Positions 7,520 to 13,782 are shown, counted from the first letter of the stretch. The stretch is 13,782 nucleotides of DNA from Bacteroidota bacterium (GCA_015222065.1 JADFUQ010000285.1:1-13782); one strand, 5' to 3'. Notes: a model not told the origin generated them from the letters alone. A program made the numbers and translations.

Positions 7520-8365
7520 ATGCATTTTAATACAAACATTAAATTTTTAAGAAAACGGCGTGGACGTACCCAGGATGACGTTGCTCATGCCCTGAATATG
7601 AAACGTTCAACTCTTAGTGGTTATGAAAATGGGGTTGCATATCCTAATATTGCTACCCTGCTGGTTTTTTCCAAATTTTTTAATATATCAATTGACACGC
7701 TTATCAGGATAAATCTCAATGAACTGTCTGAGAGTCAGTTAAGGCAGTTAGAAGGTGGGTATGATGTATATATAAAAGGAAGCAAGTTGCGGGTACTGGC
7801 TACAACAGTAGATTCTGAAGACGATGAGAATATTGAGCTTGTACCTGAAAAAGCCAAAGCAGGATACCGGACAGGTTATGCTGATCCTGAATTCATCTCA
7901 GAGCTCCCTACATTCAAGCTGCCCTTTCTGTCCCGCGAACGAAAGTACAGAACATTTCATTTAAAAGGAGATTCTATGTTGCCTATACCGGATGGCTCAT
8001 GGGTTACCGGGGAGTATGTGCAGGACTGGAAGGACATTGTCAGCGGGCATGCATATATAGTTTTTACCATAGATGACGGAATCGTATTCAAAGTCATTGA
8101 GGATTTGGTAAAGGAAAGACAAGTTCTGAGATTATATTCACTTAACCCCATTTACGAGCCATATGATGTTCATATTAATGAGGTTAAGGAAATATGGAAA
8201 TTTGTTAATTATATAAGCAATGAAGTTCCTGACCCGGTAATTCCGCAAAGCCACCTGATGTTAACTGTTGCAGGATTAAAGAAGGACCTTGAAAAGCTTA
8301 AATACCGTTTAAAGGAAACTGACAATAGTGGAAGAGTGAAGAAGTCGAAGAGTCGAAAAGTCTAA
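7520..8365 (+). CDS. XRE/S24 self-cleaving repressor, non-canonical LexA-type SOS regulator
   Basis: A 281-residue repressor. Residues 5-62 are a Cro/CI-type helix-turn-helix (TQDDVAHALNMKRSTLSGYENG); residues about 110-235 are a LexA/CI S24 peptidase. Visible active-site elements are the Ala114-Gly115 cleavage pair (KAKAGY), nucleophile Ser152 in GDSM, and general base Lys191 in IVFK. RecA-stimulated self-cleavage on DNA damage is the expected trigger. The architecture fits the CI-like S24 proteins reported as non-canonical LexA regulators of the Bacteroidetes SOS response; canonical LexA has a winged helix instead. The ATG at 7520 is preferred; a TTG at 7499 would add seven residues. The gene diverges from dinB-dnaE across two palindromes, so it probably represses them and itself. 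Residues after about 240 form a Lys/Glu-rich helix, and the last dozen are encoded by the start of a purine-rich repeat, suggesting an eroded natural 3' end. Confidence 0.92.
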   Translation: MHFNTNIKFLRKRRGRTQDDVAHALNMKRSTLSGYENGVAYPNIATLLVFSKFFNISIDTLIRINLNELSESQLRQLEGGYDVYIKGSKLRVLATTVDSEDDENIELVPEKAKAGYRTGYADPEFISELPTFKLPFLSRERKYRTFHLKGDSMLPIPDGSWVTGEYVQDWKDIVSGHAYIVFTIDDGIVFKVIEDLVKERQVLRLYSLNPIYEPYDVHINEVKEIWKFVNYISNEVPDPVIPQSHLMLTVAGLKKDLEKLKYRLKETDNSGRVKKSKSRKV

Positions 8366-8450
8366 AGGTCGAAGGGTGGAAGAAGGGAAGATTGGAACGA
8401 TGGAAAATTGGAATATTGGAAGAATGGGAAGATAGAAGAAAAAGAATTTC
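8327..8450 (+). repeat. Degenerate purine-rich repeat tract
   Basis: Blocks such as GAAGTCGAAGAGTCGAAAAG, then GGAAGATTGGAACGATGGAA and GGAATATTGGAAGAATGGGA, recur with an irregular period of about 8-11 bases. The tract begins inside the last codons of the S24 repressor gene and runs past its stop. No ORF or RNA fold is evident. It makes up the first third of the gap between the convergent repressor and oxidoreductase genes. Confidence 0.6.
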
Positions 8451-8491
8451 ATGGTGTAAACGTGGCTGCTTATAACATTTAACTTATAACT

Positions 8492-8646
8492 TTGAGTCTA
8501 CTCCGAAAAGCGTAATTCTTGCCACAAAGACACAAAAACACAAAGATACACAAAAGTTAAAGTAATGAAAATAAACCCTTTGTGAATCTTTGTGACTTAG
8601 TGTTTTAGTGGCATTTTCTTTTTTTGACTTTTCGGAGGGGACTCAA
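8492..8646. repeat. Nested inverted-repeat element, MITE-like or large hairpin
   Basis: The outer arms are TTGAGTCTACTCCGAAAAG (8492-8510) and 8628-8646, whose reverse complement is TTGAGTCCCCTCCGAAAAG: 17 of 19 positions match. Inside lie longer, less exact arms made of CACAAAG-type units: 8520-8555, starting TGCCACAAAGACACAAA, pairs with 8578-8613, ending GTGTTTTAGTGGCA. The AT-rich centre is 8556-8577. Neither strand has an ORF of note, so any transposition would be non-autonomous. No convincing target-site duplication was seen. CACAAAG palindromes of this sort are familiar as dispersed intergenic repeats in Bacteroidetes. Just before it, TTATAAC occurs twice (8470-8476, 8484-8490). Confidence 0.7.
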
Positions 8647-8698
8647 CTTTTACATTATAATAATGGAAGACTGGAATAATTCTGCCATTGGATGAACC

Positions 8699-9817
8699 TC
8701 ATAATTTTAACAAACCTTTAACGTAGTCAGCAATGGCAAGACATGCAGTAAGTCCCGGCGATTCAATACCCAGCAGATTTACCAGTCCCGGCAGGTTCCT
8801 GCTGCTTTCTTCACGAATAAGAAAATCCCTGACAGGATCACCGGGTTTTTGGAGTTTCGGACGGATCCCGGCCTGATCAGGTGTCAGATCATCTAACTCG
8901 ATGAAAGGAAGAAAATCCCTGACTGATTTATAAAAATGTACAGAATGCGCAGGATCAACCTTTAAGTCCAGGTTATTATCAGCAAGCCAGATTGCATTAG
9001 GTCCGAGTTTTAATCCACCACCCAGATCAACCGTGGTATGAATCCCTAAGCCAACTGTATTTAGCTCAGGAACAGGATATACCAAACTGCTTACATATTT
9101 ATTCTTACCATTTCCCACTCCAAAATATTCACCTTTCCAGAAATATAGCCTGTAATCAGGATCATTAATTCCCAGGAATCCGGCAATTTTACCAGCTTCA
9201 AGTCCGGCAGCATTAACGATCATTTTTGTAGAGAAATCAAATTTTTGTTTATCAGCATCAATCAGATCAATGTGGTAACCATCTTTTATTTTTTCAATAC
9301 CAACAACTTCAGCTCCGTAAACCATTTGCGAACCTCCAATAACCGAATCTGCTTCAAGCTGTTTCATTAAATGAAAAGAATTGATTATACCGGAGGATGG
9401 AAAATATAATGCCCTGGTTGCTTTTACATATGGTTCAATCCCGGCAACTTCATCCTGTTCAATTATCCTTCCGTCTGTGACTCCATTGCTCCTTGACCTT
9501 TTAAGAATTTCGAATAACTGTTGCTGTTCACCTGACTTTGTAGTTACAATTAGTTTTCCACATTTCCGGTATGGGATATCATTTTTGTTACAATAGGCAT
9601 ATATCTTTTCCTTTCCTTCCAGACATAGTTTTCCTTTAAGTGATCCATTAGGATAGTAGATACCTGAATGTATTACTTCACTGTTCCTGCTGCTGCTCTC
9701 CTGTCCGAATGTATGATTCCGCTCAATAACAAACACAGGTCCTTTGCAACCGTATAAAGCTGCAGATACAGCCAGACCAATTACACCTGCACCAATAATT
9801 GTAACTTCTGCATCCAT
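8699..9817 (-). CDS. lhgO: FAD-dependent oxidoreductase, L-2-hydroxyglutarate oxidase-like
   Basis: A 372-residue DAO-fold flavoenzyme. The N-terminus has a Rossmann FAD motif GAGVIG (9-14) followed by an acidic end of beta-2 (VIER). The family stretch SSRNSEVIHSGIYYP (about 46-60), IPYRKCGKLIV, the middle motif GLGIHTTVDLGG, and the C-terminal IRPKLQ and ESPGLTACLAIA (second FAD contact) match the LhgO/L2HGDH group, which oxidises L-2-hydroxyglutarate to 2-oxoglutarate and passes electrons to quinone or oxygen. The substrate is inferred from family resemblance; related glycerol-3-phosphate or amino-acid oxidases cannot be fully excluded. The frame stays open upstream to 9931, but that extension crosses the tRNA and terminator, so ATG 9817, next to the FAD fold, is the start. 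It begins 24 bp after the tRNA-Lys terminator, with no obvious promoter in between. Confidence 0.88.
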   Translation of the reverse strand: MDAEVTIIGAGVIGLAVSAALYGCKGPVFVIERNHTFGQESSSRNSEVIHSGIYYPNGSLKGKLCLEGKEKIYAYCNKNDIPYRKCGKLIVTTKSGEQQQLFEILKRSRSNGVTDGRIIEQDEVAGIEPYVKATRALYFPSSGIINSFHLMKQLEADSVIGGSQMVYGAEVVGIEKIKDGYHIDLIDADKQKFDFSTKMIVNAAGLEAGKIAGFLGINDPDYRLYFWKGEYFGVGNGKNKYVSSLVYPVPELNTVGLGIHTTVDLGGGLKLGPNAIWLADNNLDLKVDPAHSVHFYKSVRDFLPFIELDDLTPDQAGIRPKLQKPGDPVRDFLIREESSRNLPGLVNLLGIESPGLTACLAIADYVKGLLKL

Positions 9818-9841
9818 TTTTTGGCGATTGGAGTTAATAGT

Positions 9842-9868
9842 AAAAAACCCCTTAAAAACAGGGGTTTT
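9842..9868 (-). terminator. Rho-independent terminator after tRNA-Lys
   Basis: On the minus strand an 8-bp perfect stem, AAAACCCC/GGGGTTTT, closes a 9-base loop and runs into a T-tract (plus-strand A-run 9842-9847). It sits just past the tRNA 3' end and just before lhgO. Confidence 0.85.
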
Positions 9869-9873
9869 ATGTG

Positions 9874-9946
9874 TGATCCAGCTGGGTCTCGAACCCAGGA
9901 CCCCATCCTTAAAAGGGATGTGCTCTACCAACTGAGCTACTGAATC
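9874..9946 (-). tRNA. tRNA-Lys (anticodon UUU)
   Basis: This 73-nt cloverleaf folds fully. The acceptor GATTCAG pairs with CTGGATC, with one T-G wobble, and the discriminator is A. The D-stem is GCTC/GAGC around AGTTGGTA. The anticodon stem CATCC/GGATG holds the loop CTTTTAA, giving anticodon TTT, which reads lysine codons AAA and AAG. The variable loop is five bases. The T-arm is CTGGG/CCCAG around TTCGAGA. CCA is not encoded: the next bases are CAC. A strong promoter lies just upstream and a terminator just downstream, so it is a single-gene unit. Confidence 0.97.
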
Positions 9947-9959
9947 GTCAGATTGTCCG

Positions 9960-9990
9960 CAAAAGTAATATCATTATTTTTATATGCAAA
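9960..9990 (-). promoter_or_regulatory. Bacteroidetes primary-sigma promoter for tRNA-Lys
   Basis: On the minus strand, a -33 box TTTG (9990-9987) is followed after 19 bases by TACTTTTG (9967-9960), a perfect TAnnTTTG -7 box. Transcription should begin near 9953, a few bases before the tRNA 5' end at 9946. Confidence 0.8.
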
Positions 9991-10015
9991 AGGTTTATAC
10001 AGTTTTTTTTATAAC

Positions 10016-10042
10016 TTGTTTTCCTTAATATTTTTAGCTTTG
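10016..10042 (+). promoter_or_regulatory. Bacteroidetes primary-sigma promoter for the SDR gene
   Basis: TAGCTTTG at 10035-10042 is a perfect TAnnTTTG -7 box. A TTG at 10016-10018 can act as the -33 element with a 16-base spacer, slightly short. The SDR start codon is 20 bp downstream of the -7 box, implying a short leader. Confidence 0.65.
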
Positions 10043-10062
10043 TATTGTCAGTTAATATCTAA

Positions 10063-10884
10063 ATGATGAAGAATTTTTTTGAGAATAAAGTTGCCATCGT
10101 CACAGGATCTTCTTCGGGAATTGGACTCGCCACCGCACATCTCCTGGCACAGAAAGGCGCAAAGGTTGTTCTGGCTGCAAGGAATAAAGAGAAACTTGAT
10201 GAAATTGAGAAAGAACTTAAAGAAAAGGGAGCAGATGTTTTTACTGTAAAAACTGATGTGAGTTCAGAACAAGATTGTAGAAACCTGATTGAAGAAACTG
10301 TTAGCCATTTCAAAACTATTGATATCCTTATTAATAACGCCGGGATTTCTATGAGGGCTTTGTTCAAAGATGTTAACCTTAAAGTGATTCGTGCATTAAT
10401 GGAGGTGAATTTTTTTGGCACTGTTTATTGCACTAAATATGCTCTCCCTTATCTAATGGAGAATAAAGGATTTGTTATAGGGGTGTCTTCAGTTGCAGGG
10501 ATTCATGGTATGCCGGGACGAATAGGTTACTCAGCATCAAAACATGCAATGCATGGATTTATGAGTGCACTTCGAATTGAAAATCGAAAAACAGACCTTC
10601 ATGTTATGCTTGTAATCCCGGGATTCACGGCATCGAATATCAGAAGATCAGCTCTTATTGCCGACGGATCACTTCAGGGTGAGTCTCCCCGGAAGGAAGG
10701 TAAAATGATGATGCCTGAGGAAGTTGCAAAAGCTATTTTAAATGGGATACAAAAAAAGGAAAAAAAGGTGGTACTTAGTATTGAAGGAAAAGGGTCTGCA
10801 TTTTTGAAAAGATGGTATCCATCATGCCTCGACAAGCTTTTCTATTATCACCTTTCAAAAGAACCCGATTCCCCATTTGAATAG
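10063..10884 (+). CDS. Short-chain dehydrogenase/reductase, classical SDR
   Basis: A 273-residue classical SDR with one Rossmann domain. Visible landmarks are the nucleotide-binding TGSSSGIG (14-21), NNAG (91-94), and the catalytic Ser143, Tyr156 and Lys160 (YSASK). Arg40 in LAARNKEKL, just after beta-2, and the lack of an acidic residue there favour NADP(H). After the catalytic helix comes IPGFTASNIRR, typical of the DHRS7/lipid-type SDR group, but the substrate cannot be named. The C-terminal segment RWYPSCLDKLFYYHL is amphipathic and may touch membrane or form a dimer surface. ATG 10063 and ATG 10066 are both possible starts. A hot-dog thioesterase follows after 61 bp on the same strand, which loosely suggests acyl-chain metabolism. 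Confidence 0.92.
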   Translation: MMKNFFENKVAIVTGSSSGIGLATAHLLAQKGAKVVLAARNKEKLDEIEKELKEKGADVFTVKTDVSSEQDCRNLIEETVSHFKTIDILINNAGISMRALFKDVNLKVIRALMEVNFFGTVYCTKYALPYLMENKGFVIGVSSVAGIHGMPGRIGYSASKHAMHGFMSALRIENRKTDLHVMLVIPGFTASNIRRSALIADGSLQGESPRKEGKMMMPEEVAKAILNGIQKKEKKVVLSIEGKGSAFLKRWYPSCLDKLFYYHLSKEPDSPFE

Positions 10885-10945
10885 TATTTTTTAAATCCAG
10901 GAACCCAGTAACTCAAACACTAAATAATTTAAATATTTCCATCTT

Positions 10946-11353
10946 ATGTTTTCAGCAGAAACACAAGTGAGAGTAAGATATGGTGAAACAGATAAAATGG
11001 GTATGGTATATTACGGCAATTATCCACTTTTTTTTGAAGTAGGACGTACCAATCTGATGCGGGAATTCAACTTAACATACCGGTCGATCGAAAATAGCGG
11101 AATTATACTACCAGTCACTGAACTAAATATAAAATATCACTATCCTGCCAGTTACGATGATCTTCTCACAATTAAAACCACTATTCCTGAAATGCCTTCA
11201 GTAAAGATACTTTTTAATTATGAAATTCTTAACGAAGCCGGAAAACTGGTTGTTACCGGGAATACAATACTGGTTTTTATGAATGACAAAACAAGAAAAC
11301 CTACACGACCACCGGAAAATTTTATTGATAAAATAAAACCCTTCTTTGAATAG
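10946..11353 (+). CDS. Acyl-CoA thioesterase, 4HBT/YbgC-like hot-dog protein
   Basis: A 135-residue single hot-dog-fold protein, normal length for the 4-hydroxybenzoyl-CoA thioesterase/YbgC family. The catalytic signature is near the N-terminus: RYGETDKMGMVYYGNYP (11-27), with Asp16 as the expected catalytic carboxylate, then the long hot-dog helix FFEVGRTNLMREF. The C-terminal strands include ILFNYEILNEAGKLVVTGNTILVFMN. It should hydrolyse acyl-CoA thioesters in the cytoplasm as a tetramer; chain preference is unknown. It probably shares a transcript with the upstream SDR gene, as the 61-bp gap shows no terminator or -7 box. The next gene begins 160 bp later, after AT-rich sequence in which I see no structure. 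Confidence 0.9.
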   Translation: MFSAETQVRVRYGETDKMGMVYYGNYPLFFEVGRTNLMREFNLTYRSIENSGIILPVTELNIKYHYPASYDDLLTIKTTIPEMPSVKILFNYEILNEAGKLVVTGNTILVFMNDKTRKPTRPPENFIDKIKPFFE

Positions 11354-11513
11354 ATGTCTCAAGCTCCGGGTTACGAGTCAGACATCCGTCATTATAACTT
11401 AATTAAGAAGAAAAAGCAAATTTTCCAATAAAACCTGTAATGGATCATTTCATGGTTCGTCTGTATGATAGTAATGTGAATAAAACTATTGTTGATTTTA
11501 AAAAAAATGAGTC

Positions 11514-12035
11514 ATGAAAAAATTAAGTTTAATTATTTTGGTTTTTGTTTTTCCGTTGTTTGTCTTTTCACAGCATCAATCGGTAAATAAATTATTTGAA
11601 AAGTATGCCGGGAAAGAAGGCTTTACAACAGTGTATATTTCCAAGAACCTTTTTAGAATGGTTGGAGAGATGAACCTGGATGATCCTGATGTAGATGAAC
11701 TGGTTGATAAGCTTGAAACTATCAAAATCCTTGCTTCAGATTCTGAATTCATAAATAAGAACAACCTTAATTTCTATGATGAAATTATGGGTAGTTTACC
11801 TATTGATGAATATGATGAATTACTTGTTGTTAAAGAAAAGGACCAGGATGTTAAGTTTCTTTCAAAAGAAAAGAATGGAATAATCACTGAACTTCTTCTT
11901 ATTGTAGGAGGGACGGATAGTAATGCCCTGATAAGCATTACAGGGAATATCGATTTGAAACATATTTCCAAACTTGCCTCTTCAATGAAGGGTACCGGAA
12001 TGGAACATTTAGAGAAGCTTGAAGAAGAAAAATAG
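11514..12035 (+). CDS. Secreted DUF4252 protein (first paralogue)
   Basis: A 173-residue exported protein of the Bacteroidetes-specific DUF4252 family; its biochemical role is unknown. Residues 1-19 are a Sec signal peptide (MKKLSLIILVFVFPLFVFS) with a probable cut before Gln20 and no lipobox. The mature part starts with KLFEKYAGKEGFTTVYISK, then an acidic Asp-rich stretch, IKILA, a central DEYDELLVVKEKDQDVKFL and a hydrophobic ELLLIVGG...NALISITG segment, ending in a charged helix. About half of the aligned mature residues match the second copy at 13265. It precedes the ECF sigma gene by 79 bp on the same strand. Together the two copies bracket the sigma/membrane-protein pair, which suggests they are outputs or sensors of that switch; this is inference. 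Confidence 0.88.
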   Translation: MKKLSLIILVFVFPLFVFSQHQSVNKLFEKYAGKEGFTTVYISKNLFRMVGEMNLDDPDVDELVDKLETIKILASDSEFINKNNLNFYDEIMGSLPIDEYDELLVVKEKDQDVKFLSKEKNGIITELLLIVGGTDSNALISITGNIDLKHISKLASSMKGTGMEHLEKLEEEK

Positions 12036-12114
12036 TGTTGTGTCAACAATGAACAGACGGGTAAGTTATTGTATTTTGGAATTATTTTTTTGTAAATTAC
12101 GGTTTTCCTGAATT

Positions 12115-12660
12115 ATGAACAGCGAAGAGTTCAAAAATATGGTTTTACCTCTCAGCAACAAGCTGTACTCTTTCGCATTCAGGATATTGAAACGTAGAGA
12201 GGAAGCGGAGGATGCAATTCAGGAAGTGTTTCTAAAGCTTTGGAAATTAAGGAATAAGCTTAAAGAGTACAGGAATCTGGAAGCTTTTGCAATGACTGTT
12301 ACAAGAAACTATTGCCTGGATAAGATCAGGACAACACACACTGTTTCGGTTGAAGATAATTATTATTATAACGACCCGGTATTGGTTGATGATACAGCAG
12401 ACAGGAAGCTTGACCTGAAAGATGCTGTATCACATGTAAAAGATATTATCAACAATCTGCCCGAACAACAGAGGATGGTGATACACCTTAGGGATATTGA
12501 GGGGAACAGTTATCATGAGATAAGTGAAATCATGAAAGAAAATGTTAATACACTGCGCGTGTCTGTATCACGGGCAAGGACAAAAGTAAGAGAAGAACTT
12601 AATAAACTTTACCAAAATGGATCTAAAGAGAATAGAACTTCTGTTGCAAAAATTTTATAG
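12115..12660 (+). CDS. ECF-type RNA polymerase sigma factor
   Basis: A 181-residue sigma-70-family factor with only regions 2 and 4. Region 2 (about 10-73) contains EEAEDAIQEVFLKLW and the -10-binding AMTVTRNYCLDKIR. A Tyr/Asp-rich linker (80-100) follows. Region 4 (about 105-162) has LPEQQRMVIHLRDIEGNSYHEISEIMKENVNTLRVSVSRARTKVREEL, the -35 recognition helix-turn-helix. ECF factors recruit core polymerase to a small regulon when their anti-sigma lets go. The last 15 codons overlap the next gene by 44 bp in another frame, so the two proteins are probably translationally coupled. Nearby DUF4252 genes are the natural target candidates. No convincing -7 box was found directly upstream. Confidence 0.94.
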   Translation: MNSEEFKNMVLPLSNKLYSFAFRILKRREEAEDAIQEVFLKLWKLRNKLKEYRNLEAFAMTVTRNYCLDKIRTTHTVSVEDNYYYNDPVLVDDTADRKLDLKDAVSHVKDIINNLPEQQRMVIHLRDIEGNSYHEISEIMKENVNTLRVSVSRARTKVREELNKLYQNGSKENRTSVAKIL

Positions 12661-13216
12661 CGGAGAATCTGCAATTGAAGATGAAAAGGAGTTAAAGGAC
12701 TTCTTTACTACAAATGATGTTCCCCGTCACATGTGGGCCGAACAGGAAATGTTTACCTATTATCATATAGGAGGCAAGAATGAAATACCTGACAAGGAAC
12801 TTAAGAATAAAATCATAAATGTTATTAAAGGAGCAGAACAGGAAGAAGCAAAACGATTTACAAACCGTAAGAAGATACTTTATATGGTGAGCAGTGCTGC
12901 TGCAGTAATAGCATTATTGATAGTTGTATATTTTGCTTTTATTTTCAATACTTCTATGCAGGATACTTATGATAATCCGGAAATTGCCTATATGCAAACA
13001 AAAGAAACTCTTCTTTTTGTATCTGCGAAACTAAACGAGGGAACAAAAAATCTCTATGCTATTGGGAAATTGGATGAAGCAACGAAGCCATTAAGTAATA
13101 TTTCTAAAATTGAATACAGCACCAAAAGTATTTATACAATTTCCCTTTTCGGGACAGGTATAAGAAATCTGGAGAATTTATCAAAAATTATTAATCCAAT
13201 CGAGGACAATAATTAA
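12617..13216 (+). CDS. Single-pass membrane protein, probable anti-sigma factor
   Basis: A 199-residue protein. The N-terminal cytoplasmic part (1-85) begins LLLQKFYSGESAIEDEKELKDFF, the pattern of Bacteroidetes anti-sigma proteins that start with a short helical sigma-binding segment. There is no zinc-finger HxxxCxxC motif. One membrane helix follows at about 86-110 (ILYMVSSAAAVIALLIVVYFAFI), preceded by Arg/Lys, so the C-terminal 90 residues should face the periplasm. That part holds DTYDNPEIAYMQTKETLLFVSAKLNEGT, seen in Bacteroidales proteins next to ECF sigma genes. The ATG at 12617 lies inside the sigma gene. The expected role is to hold the sigma factor at the membrane until a periplasmic signal arrives; function is inferred from position and topology. 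The second DUF4252 gene starts 48 bp later. Confidence 0.82.
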   Translation: MDLKRIELLLQKFYSGESAIEDEKELKDFFTTNDVPRHMWAEQEMFTYYHIGGKNEIPDKELKNKIINVIKGAEQEEAKRFTNRKKILYMVSSAAAVIALLIVVYFAFIFNTSMQDTYDNPEIAYMQTKETLLFVSAKLNEGTKNLYAIGKLDEATKPLSNISKIEYSTKSIYTISLFGTGIRNLENLSKIINPIEDNN

Positions 13217-13264
13217 TTGTAATTAACATTTAAAACAATATTTAATTCCATAAATAAATAAAAA

Positions 13265-13782
13265 ATGAAAACAAACAAAGTCTTTTTTAATGCGTTTATC
13301 TTGATTATGATATCATTAAGCGCATTTGCGCAGAGAGATCCGGTGGATAAGCTTTTTGAAAAATATGCCGGCAAGGATGGATTTACAACTGTATTAATAT
13401 CCAGTAAAATGTTTAGTATGTTTTCTGATATAGAAGCCGGCGATGATGAATTTAACAAGATGATAAGCAATATCGAAAGTATTAAAATTCTGGCAACTGA
13501 AGATGAATCCTTACTTGATCCTGATATCAATTTTCATGAAGAGATAATGAATGAACTCTCTTTAGATGAATATGAAGAGCTGATGGTAGTAAAAGAAAAA
13601 GATCAGGATATAAAATTTCTCGTTAAAGAAAAAGAAGATAAAATTATTGAATTGTTGCTGGTTGTCGGTGGAGAAGGAAATAATGCACTGATTTCAATAA
13701 GAGGGATTATTGATCTGAAAAGTATTTCCAAACTCTCAAAATCCTTAAATGTACAGGGACTTGATGAACTGGAAAAAATTGA
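13265..13782 (+). CDS. Secreted DUF4252 protein (second paralogue, 3' partial)
   Basis: The frame opens at ATG 13265 and is still open at the window edge, giving 172 codons plus two bases; by comparison with the first copy (173 residues) only a few codons are missing. Residues 1-22 are a Sec signal peptide ending Ala-Phe-Ala before Gln23. The mature part repeats the family landmarks: KLFEKYAGKDGFTTVLIS, IKILA, LDEYEELMVVKEKDQDIKFL, ELLLVVGG and NALISI. It differs from the first copy mainly in the acidic segment (about 50-85) and the C-terminal helix, as expected for paralogues under separate selection. No promoter was seen in the 48-bp gap, so it is probably transcribed with the sigma and membrane-protein genes. 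Confidence 0.88.
   Translation, partial: MKTNKVFFNAFILIMISLSAFAQRDPVDKLFEKYAGKDGFTTVLISSKMFSMFSDIEAGDDEFNKMISNIESIKILATEDESLLDPDINFHEEIMNELSLDEYEELMVVKEKDQDIKFLVKEKEDKIIELLLVVGGEGNNALISIRGIIDLKSISKLSKSLNVQGLDELEKI

Noticed and set aside
8521..8613. CACAAAG units considered as a CRISPR array
   Set aside because: The units are short, irregular and arranged as an inverted pair, with no regular spacers and no cas genes.
9818..9931. Extended N-terminus for lhgO reaching back to 9931
   Set aside because: The extension translates the tRNA-Lys gene and its terminator; the FAD fold begins right after ATG 9817.
10059..10421. A 120-residue minus-strand frame opposite the SDR gene
   Set aside because: It is Ser/Leu-rich antisense of the conserved SDR N-terminus, with no motif of its own.
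12036..12048. TGTTG-TGT-CAACA hairpin after the first DUF4252 gene
   Set aside because: Only a 5-bp stem with a 3-base loop and no T-run; too weak to call a terminator or operator.
11774..12049. A 91-residue minus-strand frame opposite the first DUF4252 gene
   Set aside because: Antisense shadow with Ser/Phe-rich composition; the plus-strand frame is clearly real.
13213..13530. A 105-residue minus-strand frame near the right edge
   Set aside because: It is antisense to the second DUF4252 gene, whose frame has a signal peptide and family motifs.

Overview
The window looks like chromosomal DNA from a Bacteroidetes (probably Bacteroidales-type) bacterium. The evidence is: AT-rich DNA; start codons without clear Shine-Dalgarno sequences; two textbook Bacteroidetes promoters with TAnnTTTG -7 boxes (9960-9990 on the minus strand, 10016-10042 on the plus strand); two DUF4252 secreted proteins; and an S24-type repressor paired with dinB and a short dnaE, as in this phylum.

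Layout. (1) 1-2178: a long RelA/SpoT homologue, cut by the left edge, with an intact (p)ppGpp synthetase but a ruined hydrolase site. (2) 2338-3021: a secreted, probably outer-membrane beta-rich protein of unknown role. (3) 3022-3267: a convergent gap with an imperfect inverted repeat and a low-complexity tract. (4) 3268-8365: a DNA-damage tolerance module. A self-cleaving S24 repressor (plus strand) diverges from an overlapping dinB-dnaE pair (minus strand); two 15-bp palindromes between them are the likely shared operator. (5) 8366-8698: a second convergent gap holding a purine-rich degenerate repeat and a roughly 155-bp nested inverted repeat. (6) 8699-9946: an L-2-hydroxyglutarate oxidase-like flavoprotein downstream of tRNA-Lys(UUU), which has its own promoter and terminator. 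(7) 10063-11353: a short-chain dehydrogenase and a hot-dog thioesterase. (8) 11514-13782: DUF4252 protein, ECF sigma factor, membrane protein (probable anti-sigma), and a second DUF4252 protein cut by the right edge.

How the parts work together. The repressor probably holds dinB-dnaE and itself off until DNA damage triggers its self-cleavage between Ala114 and Gly115, releasing two error-tolerant polymerases. This corresponds to the SOS circuit run by non-canonical S24 LexA proteins in Bacteroidetes. The right-hand locus resembles a cell-envelope sigma/anti-sigma switch bracketed by two secreted paralogues; DUF4252 function is unknown, so this is the least explained system here. The RelA-like protein would add a synthetase-only arm to (p)ppGpp control.
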